Below, piece after piece: positions 1 through 5,659 of a stretch of 5,971 bases of DNA. Below the pieces are notes generated by a model. That model had not been told where the DNA came from and ran no database searches. It saw only the letters and a list, made by a program, of their open reading frames with translations. The stretch comes from Paracoccaceae bacterium (GTDB lineage Bacteria; Pseudomonadota; Alphaproteobacteria; Rhodobacterales; Rhodobacteraceae). How positions within the stretch are numbered: the stretch's first letter is position 1; every line of letters begins with the position of its first letter. The DNA is taken from positions 1,505-7,475 of the forward strand of contig PARX01000050.1 in NCBI GenBank assembly GCA_002712045.1, in the 5' to 3' direction. Both the position numbers and the translations under genes were made by a program.

Positions 1-615
1 GTGGGCGTAGAGGCTGGAGATCTAAAATCTTTTATGGGAAGCTTAACTGAAAGGGATGGAATTCATAATGATCGATTTCATTATGTGTCACCAAATACAG
101 ATTTGTTGGCCTGGGTTTGTGAACGGGCATCAGGCATTAGATACTCAGATTTAATTTCAGAGCTCTTGTGGACCCCATTAGGTGCTGAGTCTTCGGGATA
201 TATTACAGTAGATAGGTTGGGAGGCATGAGAGCAGCTGGTGGAGTATGCTTTACTGCCAGAGACCTTGCACGCGTAGGTTTGATGATAGGCAATTATGGT
301 TACGCAAATAATAAGCAAATTATTCCAGATTTTTGGATCGATGATATTATCAAAAATGGGTCTGATAGTGCTTGGGAAAAACGAATTGGGATGGATGAAT
401 TTGGGAATATGCCAATGCATTACAGATCCTTTTGGTACGTTCAAAAAAATGGAGATCCATTAATTCACGGACTTGGTATTCATGGGCAATATTTGTTTGT
501 AGATCCTAAATTGAATTTATCAGTCGCATGGTTTTCAAGCGATAATGATGCTACTGGATCCCCTTACATCTCAAAGGTAATGAAAACTATAAACGTTTTA
601 AGGCGTAACTTATAA
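1..615 (+). CDS. Serine hydrolase, beta-lactamase/NylB-like fold, C-terminal part (5' end outside window)
   Basis: About 204 residues of a penicillin-recognising serine hydrolase (Pfam Beta-lactamase, the class C / esterase / 6-aminohexanoate-dimer-hydrolase group). Seen: the Y-x-S-x-N element at residues 28-32 (Tyr28, probable general base), followed by the helix LLAWVCERASG typical of the family; the 'GGMRAAGGVCFTARDLARVG' segment at 75-93, normal for these hydrolases; and HGLGIHGQ at 156-163, with His161-Gly162 where class C enzymes have K-T-G, followed by the usual LFVDPKLNLSVAWFSS strand. The catalytic S-x-x-K, normally roughly 100 residues before the Tyr motif, is absent. The GTG at position 1 is therefore almost certainly an internal valine, and the gene begins upstream of the window. 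The stop is TAA at 613-615. The natural substrate (ester, amide or peptide-like) cannot be deduced. It converges with the Rieske gene 58 bases away, so it is not in the same transcript. Confidence 0.85.
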   Translation: MGVEAGDLKSFMGSLTERDGIHNDRFHYVSPNTDLLAWVCERASGIRYSDLISELLWTPLGAESSGYITVDRLGGMRAAGGVCFTARDLARVGLMIGNYGYANNKQIIPDFWIDDIIKNGSDSAWEKRIGMDEFGNMPMHYRSFWYVQKNGDPLIHGLGIHGQYLFVDPKLNLSVAWFSSDNDATGSPYISKVMKTINVLRRNL

Positions 616-673
616 AAATTTTTAAAAGTTATTGATTTGTACTATAAATTTTTTATTTTTTTCTTCTGAAGAA

Positions 674-1699
674 TTAAATACCATTATCTCTAGAGATTCC
701 AAGTCTAACAAAACCATCGCGAAATTCTAACGACCATGCATCAGCTGCGATATGTTTTTCAGTTTTAGGACTTAATGGCAGAAGTTTGGGCAACTGTGAC
801 TCAACAACCCATCTATCTTCATCATTAACAGCAGCTTGCCATTTTTGTATTTCTTTTTCTGGTGTATCTCTGTCATAATTTCTTGCTAAAGAGATGAAAA
901 TACGTGATGTGGTAGGACTTTCGGGGCAAATACAGTCATAAATTGTCATGACTCTGCCATCAGGGCTATTCATTTCTAATTCGGATGCGAACGGGTATGT
1001 AAACCTGTAATTGTAAATCTTTGGTACAACTTCACTTTTATCACTAAGATAGTCTATTTTATCAATTTCGTTATAGGTGAAGGTTCTATCAAAACCTTCA
1101 TCGGTTTTTTCTACTTTATATCTTTCAATTAATGGATCGTTTGGATTGCCAAAAGTACCAGAATGAATAAAAGAAAGATGAGCAACATCATTAAAATTTT
1201 CAGTATGTCTACCAGCCGAAGCGTTCCATAGTTCTGAGTCACAATCTACCACAATATAATTATCGTCTTCAAAAGCTGCCCACTTGGGCAGCGGTTTAGT
1301 TGGCTTTCCATTAAGATTTACCCATATTAATCCGTATTTTTCACACCAATTAACCATAGTTAATTTGATAGCAGCACAGTTATCCGCATGAGGTTCGGAA
1401 GCTGGGACTCTTTGGCATTGTCCGGATTTATCATATTCTAGCCCATGATAAGGGCAAATAATGCGTTTTCGCTCAATCCGGCCCTTTGACAAGGGTGCGC
1501 CTCTATGGGGGCAAATATCTGTAGCGATTGAAATCGATGTCTCTTCAGTTTGATAAATTACAAGAGATACATCTAAAAGTTTTACTGGGAAGGGTTCATT
1601 GCTCAAATCACTTAATCGAGCAACGGGATGCCAGAATCCAGATAGTACATCCCAAACTTCACGATCATAAGTTGAGTGGCTTGGATATTTGACTGGCAT
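674..1699 (-). CDS. Rieske [2Fe-2S] non-heme iron oxygenase, VanA/NdmA-like catalytic subunit
   Basis: A complete 341-residue oxygenase component, the usual length for the VanA/dicamba-monooxygenase/NdmA group. N-terminal Rieske domain (about 20-125): Cys63-x-His65 and Cys82-x2-His85, separated by 16 residues, bind the 2Fe-2S cluster. The catalytic domain follows: ENFNDVAHLSFIH at 167-179 gives Asp171 (bridge to the neighbouring subunit's cluster) and Fe ligands His174 and His179. E-D-x4-E-x-Q at 294-302 offers Asp295 as the third Fe ligand. Both centres look intact. Such enzymes use O2 and electrons from a separate reductase for O- or N-demethylation or hydroxylation in the cytoplasm; no reductase is visible here. 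The segments FWHPV (22-26), CPYHGLEYD (82-90), QRVPA (96-100) and FIHSGT (177-182) recall NdmA/NdmB methylxanthine demethylases, but this is from memory, not an alignment. On the minus strand GAAGGA (plus 1711-1716) lies 11 bases before the ATG. It is transcribed divergently from the transporter. Family certain, substrate unknown. Confidence 0.93.
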   Translation of the reverse strand: MPVKYPSHSTYDREVWDVLSGFWHPVARLSDLSNEPFPVKLLDVSLVIYQTEETSISIATDICPHRGAPLSKGRIERKRIICPYHGLEYDKSGQCQRVPASEPHADNCAAIKLTMVNWCEKYGLIWVNLNGKPTKPLPKWAAFEDDNYIVVDCDSELWNASAGRHTENFNDVAHLSFIHSGTFGNPNDPLIERYKVEKTDEGFDRTFTYNEIDKIDYLSDKSEVVPKIYNYRFTYPFASELEMNSPDGRVMTIYDCICPESPTTSRIFISLARNYDRDTPEKEIQKWQAAVNDEDRWVVESQLPKLLPLSPKTEKHIAADAWSLEFRDGFVRLGISRDNGI

Positions 1700-1739
1700 T
1701 TTTTCTTAATTCCTTCAATTAGTTGGGTAGTTTCATTTT

Positions 1740-1765
1740 GCACAAACGTTTAAATAATATTTGTG
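1740..1765. promoter_or_regulatory. Candidate operator: LacI/PurR-like palindrome within a larger dyad
   Basis: AAACGTTT at 1744-1751 is a perfect 8-base palindrome with a central CG, as in many LacI-family operators. Laid against the enterobacterial PurR consensus, bases 1740-1755 match 11 of 16 positions: the whole central octamer, the flanking C and two outer bases. The left half (CAAACG) fits better than the right. A second dyad overlaps it: CACAAA at 1741-1746 and TTTGTG at 1760-1765, separated by 13 bases. The site lies 41 bases upstream of the Rieske start codon and could block that promoter. A random 250-base stretch is expected to contain about one 8-base palindrome by chance, so position and similarity, not palindromicity, are the argument. 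Confidence 0.35.
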
Positions 1766-1792
1766 TTCAAACCTAAGTATATTTTTAATTTT

Positions 1793-1814
1793 ATATATAT
1801 TATTTAATATATAT
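1793..1814. repeat. AT-only inverted repeat, 10-base arms
   Basis: ATATATATTA (1793-1802) and TAATATATAT (1805-1814) are perfect reverse complements around two T residues, in the middle of the divergent region. Being pure A/T and partly an AT-alternation, it may simply be low-complexity sequence. It could also serve as an easily melted or curved spacer between the two promoters or a nucleoid-protein site. It is a weak candidate for a specific operator. Confidence 0.4.
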
Positions 1815-1886
1815 TAGTTTTAATCAATGATACTTGAAATTTAGATATTTATGTCGTTAATTATTTTAAAGAAGGTTATGCTTATA

Positions 1887-1919
1887 TTTAGGCTAAATAG
1901 TCTAATACTAAACCTAAAA
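1887..1919. repeat. Imperfect inverted repeat and CTAAAN-type hexamer repeats in transporter leader
   Basis: The 13-base arms 1887-1899 and 1906-1918 are inverted with 10 matches, and their outer six bases (TTTAGG / CCTAAA) pair perfectly. The same stretch reads as three head-to-tail hexamers (CTAATA 1902-1907, CTAAAC 1908-1913, CTAAAA 1914-1919), with a fourth relative, CTAAAT, at 1893-1898. It ends 30 bases before the binding-protein start and would be at or just downstream of the transcription start if TATATT at 1883 is the -10. It could be a repressor site or a weak leader hairpin; function is unknown. Confidence 0.35.
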
Positions 1920-1939
1920 AATTTGATCAATTAACATGC

Positions 1940-1944
1940 GGGGG
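1940..1944 (+). promoter_or_regulatory. Ribosome binding site GGGGG of the binding-protein gene
   Basis: A run of five G at 1940-1944 sits 5 bases before the ATG at 1950. It can pair with the CCUCC anti-Shine-Dalgarno core with one G-U wobble. It stands out in an otherwise almost G-free leader and supports the chosen start. Confidence 0.7.
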
Positions 1945-1949
1945 TTTTA

Positions 1950-2981
1950 ATGTTAAAAATAAAAAATTTCATAAAAATTATCTTGTTTGCTAGTTCTTTT
2001 AGTGTGCTTTTCGGTGCAACTAGTATCACGCAGGCAGCTTCAACTAAGAACTTAAATATTGCTATTTTGATATGCTGCGGTATGGAGTCTGGATGGGATT
2101 CAACTTTTGTTCACTCTATGGACCGAATTGTTGCAGCTAAACCACATGGACTTAACATAACCTATACACTTACTGATCCTATCTATGGTGATGATGTAGT
2201 TGATGCGATGACATTATTTGCGGAGTCTGGTGACTATGATATTATATTTAATCACACCGGAATGCCAAATGTATCTCAAGTTAATGGAGATTACCCAGAA
2301 ATCGCATTCGTATCGAGTGGATCTGGCAATACGGGCGGTACAGGTAATCACTATTGGATTTATAAGAGAGTTCATGAAGCAGCGTACGCAATGGGTGTTA
2401 TGGCTGGACACTTAACTAATAATGGTAAGCTTGGGGTTGTTGGGACATTTCCAGCGGATGACGTGAATGATGAGATAAATGCATATTTTGCAGGTGCACG
2501 ATCAGTGAGATCAGATATTAAGCAAACAGTTTCATTTATTGAAAGTTGGTATGATCCTGGAAAAGCGGCTGAAATGACTGCAGCTCAAATTGCTACGGGT
2601 GCAGATATTATATTTAGTTTAGCAAATAATTTTACAGCGTGTGAAGATGCAGGAATTTTATGCTTTGGCAATTTTGCAGATGAAAGTCCTTATTCTCCTA
2701 CGACTATTGTGAGTTCTGCTATGGCTGTTTGGGATCCAGATATTATGCGTATAGTTGATGCTTGGTGGGATTTTAAGGAAAATGGGAAACCCCATAGTGG
2801 TCAACCACGTATAAAATTTGCCTCAATGGCTGAAGGTGGCTCAAAAATGGCACCTTTAAATCCTGCTATTATGGATAGAATTCCAGAAGACGTAAGAAAA
2901 GCTGTGGAGCAAACATTAGCAGATATAAAGTCTGGTGATCTAGTTGTTGAATTAGATGTGTCAGTGCCAAAGTCTAACTAA
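1950..2981 (+). CDS. BMP-family ABC transporter periplasmic substrate-binding protein (PnrA/BmpA-like)
   Basis: A 343-residue binding protein that would capture solute in the periplasm and deliver it to the permeases encoded downstream. Seen: a signal peptide with Lys residues at 3, 5 and 9 and a hydrophobic core to about 23, with likely cleavage after T-Q-A (residue 29). There is no lipobox cysteine, so it is a soluble periplasmic protein rather than a lipoprotein. Family landmarks are the N-terminal strand with GWDSTF (48-53), RVHEAAYAMGVMAGHLT (140-156), KLGVVGTFPADDVNDEINAYFAGARS (160-185), SWYDPGKAAEMTAAQIATGADIIF (199-222) and a closing helix around 312-329. BMP-family relatives bind purine nucleosides, but here the usual N-D-G-G-W-N segment reads M-E-S-G-W-D, so the ligand may differ. 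Cys42-Cys43 and Cys231/Cys238 are unusual for an exported BMP protein. It is the first gene of the importer operon, followed by a hairpin and then the ATPase. Confidence 0.93.
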   Translation: MLKIKNFIKIILFASSFSVLFGATSITQAASTKNLNIAILICCGMESGWDSTFVHSMDRIVAAKPHGLNITYTLTDPIYGDDVVDAMTLFAESGDYDIIFNHTGMPNVSQVNGDYPEIAFVSSGSGNTGGTGNHYWIYKRVHEAAYAMGVMAGHLTNNGKLGVVGTFPADDVNDEINAYFAGARSVRSDIKQTVSFIESWYDPGKAAEMTAAQIATGADIIFSLANNFTACEDAGILCFGNFADESPYSPTTIVSSAMAVWDPDIMRIVDAWWDFKENGKPHSGQPRIKFASMAEGGSKMAPLNPAIMDRIPEDVRKAVEQTLADIKSGDLVVELDVSVPKSN

Positions 2982-2992
2982 CTTAATAACTT

Positions 2993-3029
2993 TTTTTCCC
3001 CACTTAGTTAGGTTATAAGTGGGGAGAAA
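2993..3029 (+). promoter_or_regulatory. Intercistronic mRNA hairpin between binding protein and ATPase genes
   Basis: Bases 2993-3006 pair with 3016-3029 in a 14-pair stem with one G-U. Its core is nine perfect pairs including four G-C at the base (CCCC 2998-3001 with GGGG 3021-3024), closed by a 9-base loop. The T-run lies before the stem and the A-rich tract after it, opposite to a rho-independent terminator, so full termination is unlikely. Stable hairpins at this place in ABC importer operons commonly protect the 3' end of the abundant binding-protein message and lower expression of the downstream genes; that role is inferred. It lies 12 bases after the upstream stop codon. Confidence 0.7.
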
Positions 3030-3059
3030 TATCTAACTTTCTTATTTGAAATAAAGTTT

Positions 3060-4589
3060 ATGTCGCAATCAACAATATTGAAAACGAGCCAGTTATCAAA
3101 ATATTTTCCAGGCGTTGTAGCAAATGAAAATGTTGATTTTTTACTTAATAAGGGTGAAGTCCATTGCTTATTTGGAGAGAATGGAGCTGGAAAATCGACT
3201 TTATGTTCCTGTCTTTTTGGGTATCACAAGCCAGATTCTGGTAGAATAGAATTAGATGGAAAATTAGTTAAATTCCGATCCCCCGGTGATGCAATAAAAT
3301 GTGGGATTGGCATGGTTCATCAACATTTTGTTCTTGTTGATGATTTTACAGTTTTAGAGAATATCATTGTTGGAACTAACTCAGAAAAATGGACTCTAGA
3401 TTTAGAAAAGTCAGAAAATGAATTGAGGCTAATTTGCCTTGAGTATGAAATAGACCTGAAATTCAATTCCTTAGTTCGTGATCTTTCTGTCGGTGAACAG
3501 CAGTGGGTGGAAATTTTAAAATCATTATACTTAGATGCAGAAATTTTGATCTTAGATGAACCAACCGCTGTTTTGACACCAGAAGAATCTAAAAAGCTTT
3601 TTAATATTATTGGCAAGATGAGTAAAAATGGTATTTCAATCATTCTAATCAGCCATAAGATTTCAGAGGTCATGCAGGCTGATCGGGTCAGTGTGATGAG
3701 TAAGGGTAAATTAATAAATACGGTTTATCCGAAAGATACGACTCCTCAAGAATTAACAAATATGATGGTTGGTCGAGAAGTAACGCTTAGGGTCAAAGAA
3801 AATAAAGATGTTAAAACGGCTACCTCTTCAAAGCCATTATTATCTGTAAAAAAGTTAAACTATCTCAATAAATATAAAAAGTTTGCCTTAAATAATGTAG
3901 ATTTGGAATTACATTCTGGAGAAATTTTAGGTCTTGCTGGTGTTTCTGGAAATGGACAAAAGGAACTTTTTGAGGCTTTATCTGGTAATTTGGCACCAGA
4001 TAGTGGCACAATAATTTATGATGGTGAAGAAATTCAAGGAAAATCATCTCGCTATTATATGGACTTGGGGATTGGTTTGATTCCAGATGATCGATATCGA
4101 GAAGGATTGATTGGTGATTTTAATATTTCTGAAAATACAATACTTGGCTGGCAAAGAGATCAAAAATATAGCAAGAATTTTTTTCTTAACCATAAGTACA
4201 TCAAGAAATTTACAGAAGATTTGATAAAAAAATTCAATGTTATTGCTCCTAGTGCCACTGTGCCCGTGAATTATCTTTCTGGAGGGAATGCTCAAAAGGT
4301 TATTTTAGCTAGAGAGTTTTCGCATTCTAATAAGATACTGCTAGCTAATCAACCAACACGTGGATTGGATTTAGGTATAATTGAATACGTTTATGAGCAA
4401 ATTAAAGCAAAGCGTGAAGAGGGGTTTGCTATTTTATTGGCGTCAGAAGAATTAGAAGATTTAATAAATATGTGTGATCGAATAGCAGTAATTAGTGAAG
4501 GGGAAATAAAAGGAACCGTTGATGCGCAATCGACGAGTATTCAAGAAATTGGCTTATTGATGGCCGGCCAAGCTGATAGTTTAACATGA
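3060..4589 (+). CDS. BMP-type ABC importer ATP-binding protein with two ABC domains (NupO/NupB-like)
   Basis: A 509-residue protein with two fused nucleotide-binding domains that energises import at the inner membrane. Domain 1: Walker A GENGAGKST (39-47), Q-loop Gln88, signature LSVGEQQ (142-148), Walker B ILILDEPTA (162-170, Asp166-Glu167), switch His199; all catalytic residues are present. Domain 2 (about 260-500): GVSGNGQKEL (294-303) replaces a canonical Walker A, the signature LSGGN (406-410) is intact, Walker B reads ILLANQPTRGLD (426-437) with Asn-Gln for Asp-Glu, and the switch His is replaced in ASEEL (461-465). One competent and one degenerate site is normal for the sugar/nucleoside two-domain ATPases, and the GNGQ and QPTRGLD forms are typical of the Nup group. 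No good Shine-Dalgarno precedes the ATG; an in-frame stop or non-start codons lie upstream. It ends in an ATGA overlap with permease 1. Family is secure, substrate not. Confidence 0.95.
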   Translation: MSQSTILKTSQLSKYFPGVVANENVDFLLNKGEVHCLFGENGAGKSTLCSCLFGYHKPDSGRIELDGKLVKFRSPGDAIKCGIGMVHQHFVLVDDFTVLENIIVGTNSEKWTLDLEKSENELRLICLEYEIDLKFNSLVRDLSVGEQQWVEILKSLYLDAEILILDEPTAVLTPEESKKLFNIIGKMSKNGISIILISHKISEVMQADRVSVMSKGKLINTVYPKDTTPQELTNMMVGREVTLRVKENKDVKTATSSKPLLSVKKLNYLNKYKKFALNNVDLELHSGEILGLAGVSGNGQKELFEALSGNLAPDSGTIIYDGEEIQGKSSRYYMDLGIGLIPDDRYREGLIGDFNISENTILGWQRDQKYSKNFFLNHKYIKKFTEDLIKKFNVIAPSATVPVNYLSGGNAQKVILAREFSHSNKILLANQPTRGLDLGIIEYVYEQIKAKREEGFAILLASEELEDLINMCDRIAVISEGEIKGTVDAQSTSIQEIGLLMAGQADSLT

Positions 4590-5659
4590 TAAAAGTAGAA
4601 AGACGAATAGAGGTAAATAACTCTTGGATTATTCTTATGTATCTATCTGCTTGTATCGTTGGCTTTTTGCTTACGTCATTATTGCTGTGGTTTAGTGGCG
4701 CAGATATCTCTAAGGCATTTTATGCCCTGTACAAAGGCTCCATGAGCAACCAGAAGACAGTATTCAACTCTCTAAGTAAAGCAACGCCTCTTATTCTTAC
4801 TGGTTTAGCAACTGTAGTCGCTTTTCGGGCTCAAGTCTGGAGTATTGGTCAAGAAGGCCAAGTTTATTCAGGGGCTATGTCTGCTTACATGGCATCATTG
4901 ATGTTTTATGGTTTGCCAGTTTGGATATATTTATCTCTGATAATCGCTTTTGGAGCTTTGGGCGGTGCTTTACTAGGAGCCTTGTCTGCAGTCTTGAAAA
5001 ATAGGTTTAATGTTAATGAAATTATTTCAACGGTGATGCTTAACTACATAATCATTTTTTTTCTATCTTATATGGTTGGGGGAGGCCCATGGACGGGGGT
5101 CGGTGATCAAGCCCTTATATACTCTCAGTCCAATCCAATAGATGACACAGCTAAATTACCATTTCTTTTTGATAGTAAGAAGCTTCATTTTGGATTTGTG
5201 TTGGCAATCGTGAGTGTTTTAGTTTGTCATGTTTTGATTAATCATACGCCATTTGGATACGAGATTAGGGCCATGGGATATAATTCTGTTGCACTTAAAT
5301 ATCGTGGAACCAATACAAAAAAAACTTTGCTATTTTTGATGTTATTAAGTGGCGCAATAGCTGGTTTAGCTGGAGTGAGCGAAATTTTTGGAACTAACCA
5401 TAGTTTAAGAGGGGACACTTTAGTTGGATTAGGATTCACAGGAATAATTGTAGGAATGATAGGTGGTTTGACGCCAATAGGTACTCTCGTTGCAGGAATT
5501 GTATTTGGAGGACTAGCAAGCGGATCAGTATATATGAAGATTATTGCAAAAGTACCTGGAACTTTAGTTCCGACAATGGAAGGGATCTTTTTGTTGACTT
5601 TTTTAATAGCTGGAGTCGCTTCTCACTATAAAATTGTAGGATTTAAGAAAGATGTCTGA
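4586..5659 (+). CDS. BMP-type ABC importer permease 1 (NupP/YufP-like, BPD_transp_2)
   Basis: A 357-residue inner-membrane permease forming half of the translocation channel. About ten hydrophobic segments are visible: roughly 13-36, 66-82, 94-108, 112-135, 149-165, 201-218, 247-265, 279-293, 297-315 and 328-346. Family signatures are SIGQEGQ (86-92), NEIISTVMLNYI (144-155) and the cytoplasmic loop TPFGYEIRAMGYNSVALKYRG (221-241), which resembles the ATPase-coupling loop of LivH/M-type permeases. The extra residues around 166-200 between membrane segments would be periplasmic, as in NupP-like proteins. The ATG shares four bases (ATGA, 4586-4589) with the ATPase stop and lacks a strong ribosome site, indicating translational coupling and balanced synthesis. 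Membership of the nucleoside/BMP-type permease family is clear; the transported compound is not. Confidence 0.95.
   Translation: MIKVERRIEVNNSWIILMYLSACIVGFLLTSLLLWFSGADISKAFYALYKGSMSNQKTVFNSLSKATPLILTGLATVVAFRAQVWSIGQEGQVYSGAMSAYMASLMFYGLPVWIYLSLIIAFGALGGALLGALSAVLKNRFNVNEIISTVMLNYIIIFFLSYMVGGGPWTGVGDQALIYSQSNPIDDTAKLPFLFDSKKLHFGFVLAIVSVLVCHVLINHTPFGYEIRAMGYNSVALKYRGTNTKKTLLFLMLLSGAIAGLAGVSEIFGTNHSLRGDTLVGLGFTGIIVGMIGGLTPIGTLVAGIVFGGLASGSVYMKIIAKVPGTLVPTMEGIFLLTFLIAGVASHYKIVGFKKDV

Larger units (their letters stand above)
1700..1949. promoter_or_regulatory. Divergent intergenic control region between Rieske oxygenase and ABC importer
   Basis: These 250 non-coding bases separate two divergent starts, so promoters for both directions should lie here. 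The region is extremely AT-rich, which makes -10-like matches cheap. For the transporter, TATATT at 1883-1888 is a plausible -10, with no good -35 and a leader of roughly 55 bases. TTGAAA at 1834-1839 could be a -35, but its partner (GTTAAT, 1856-1861) is poor. For the Rieske gene, minus-strand TATACT (plus 1776-1781) and TATTAT (plus 1754-1759) are -10 candidates, also without clear -35 boxes. AAACCTAA occurs twice as a direct repeat (1769-1776 and 1910-1917), one copy near each gene. No small ORF or RNA gene was recognised. The existence of a control region is safe; the individual boxes are guesses. Confidence 0.85.

Noticed and set aside
616..673. Possible bidirectional terminator between the convergent hydrolase and Rieske genes
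   Set aside because: The 58 bases hold A/T runs and a TTCTTC-T-GAAGAA inverted repeat (661-673), but the single-base spacer cannot form a loop without opening the stem, there is no GC-rich stem, and the T-run precedes rather than follows it.
1923..1930. TTGATCAA palindrome as an FNR-type site
   Set aside because: FNR sites need a four-base spacer between TTGAT and ATCAA; this has none, and an 8-base palindrome is expected by chance in a region of this length.
3320..3673. 117-codon open frame on the minus strand inside the ATPase gene
   Set aside because: It lies entirely antisense to the first ABC domain, whose motifs are intact; low GC with few stops on the complement explains it.
3895..4500. 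Degenerate second nucleotide-binding domain as evidence of gene decay
   Set aside because: The GNGQ, NQPTRGLD and missing switch-histidine features are typical of the C-terminal domain in BMP- and sugar-type double ATPases, and the reading frame is unbroken.
4561..4570. TGGCCGGCCA ten-base palindrome at the end of the ATPase gene
   Set aside because: It is in-frame coding sequence for the conserved C-terminal Met-Ala-Gly-Gln stretch, so codon content accounts for it.
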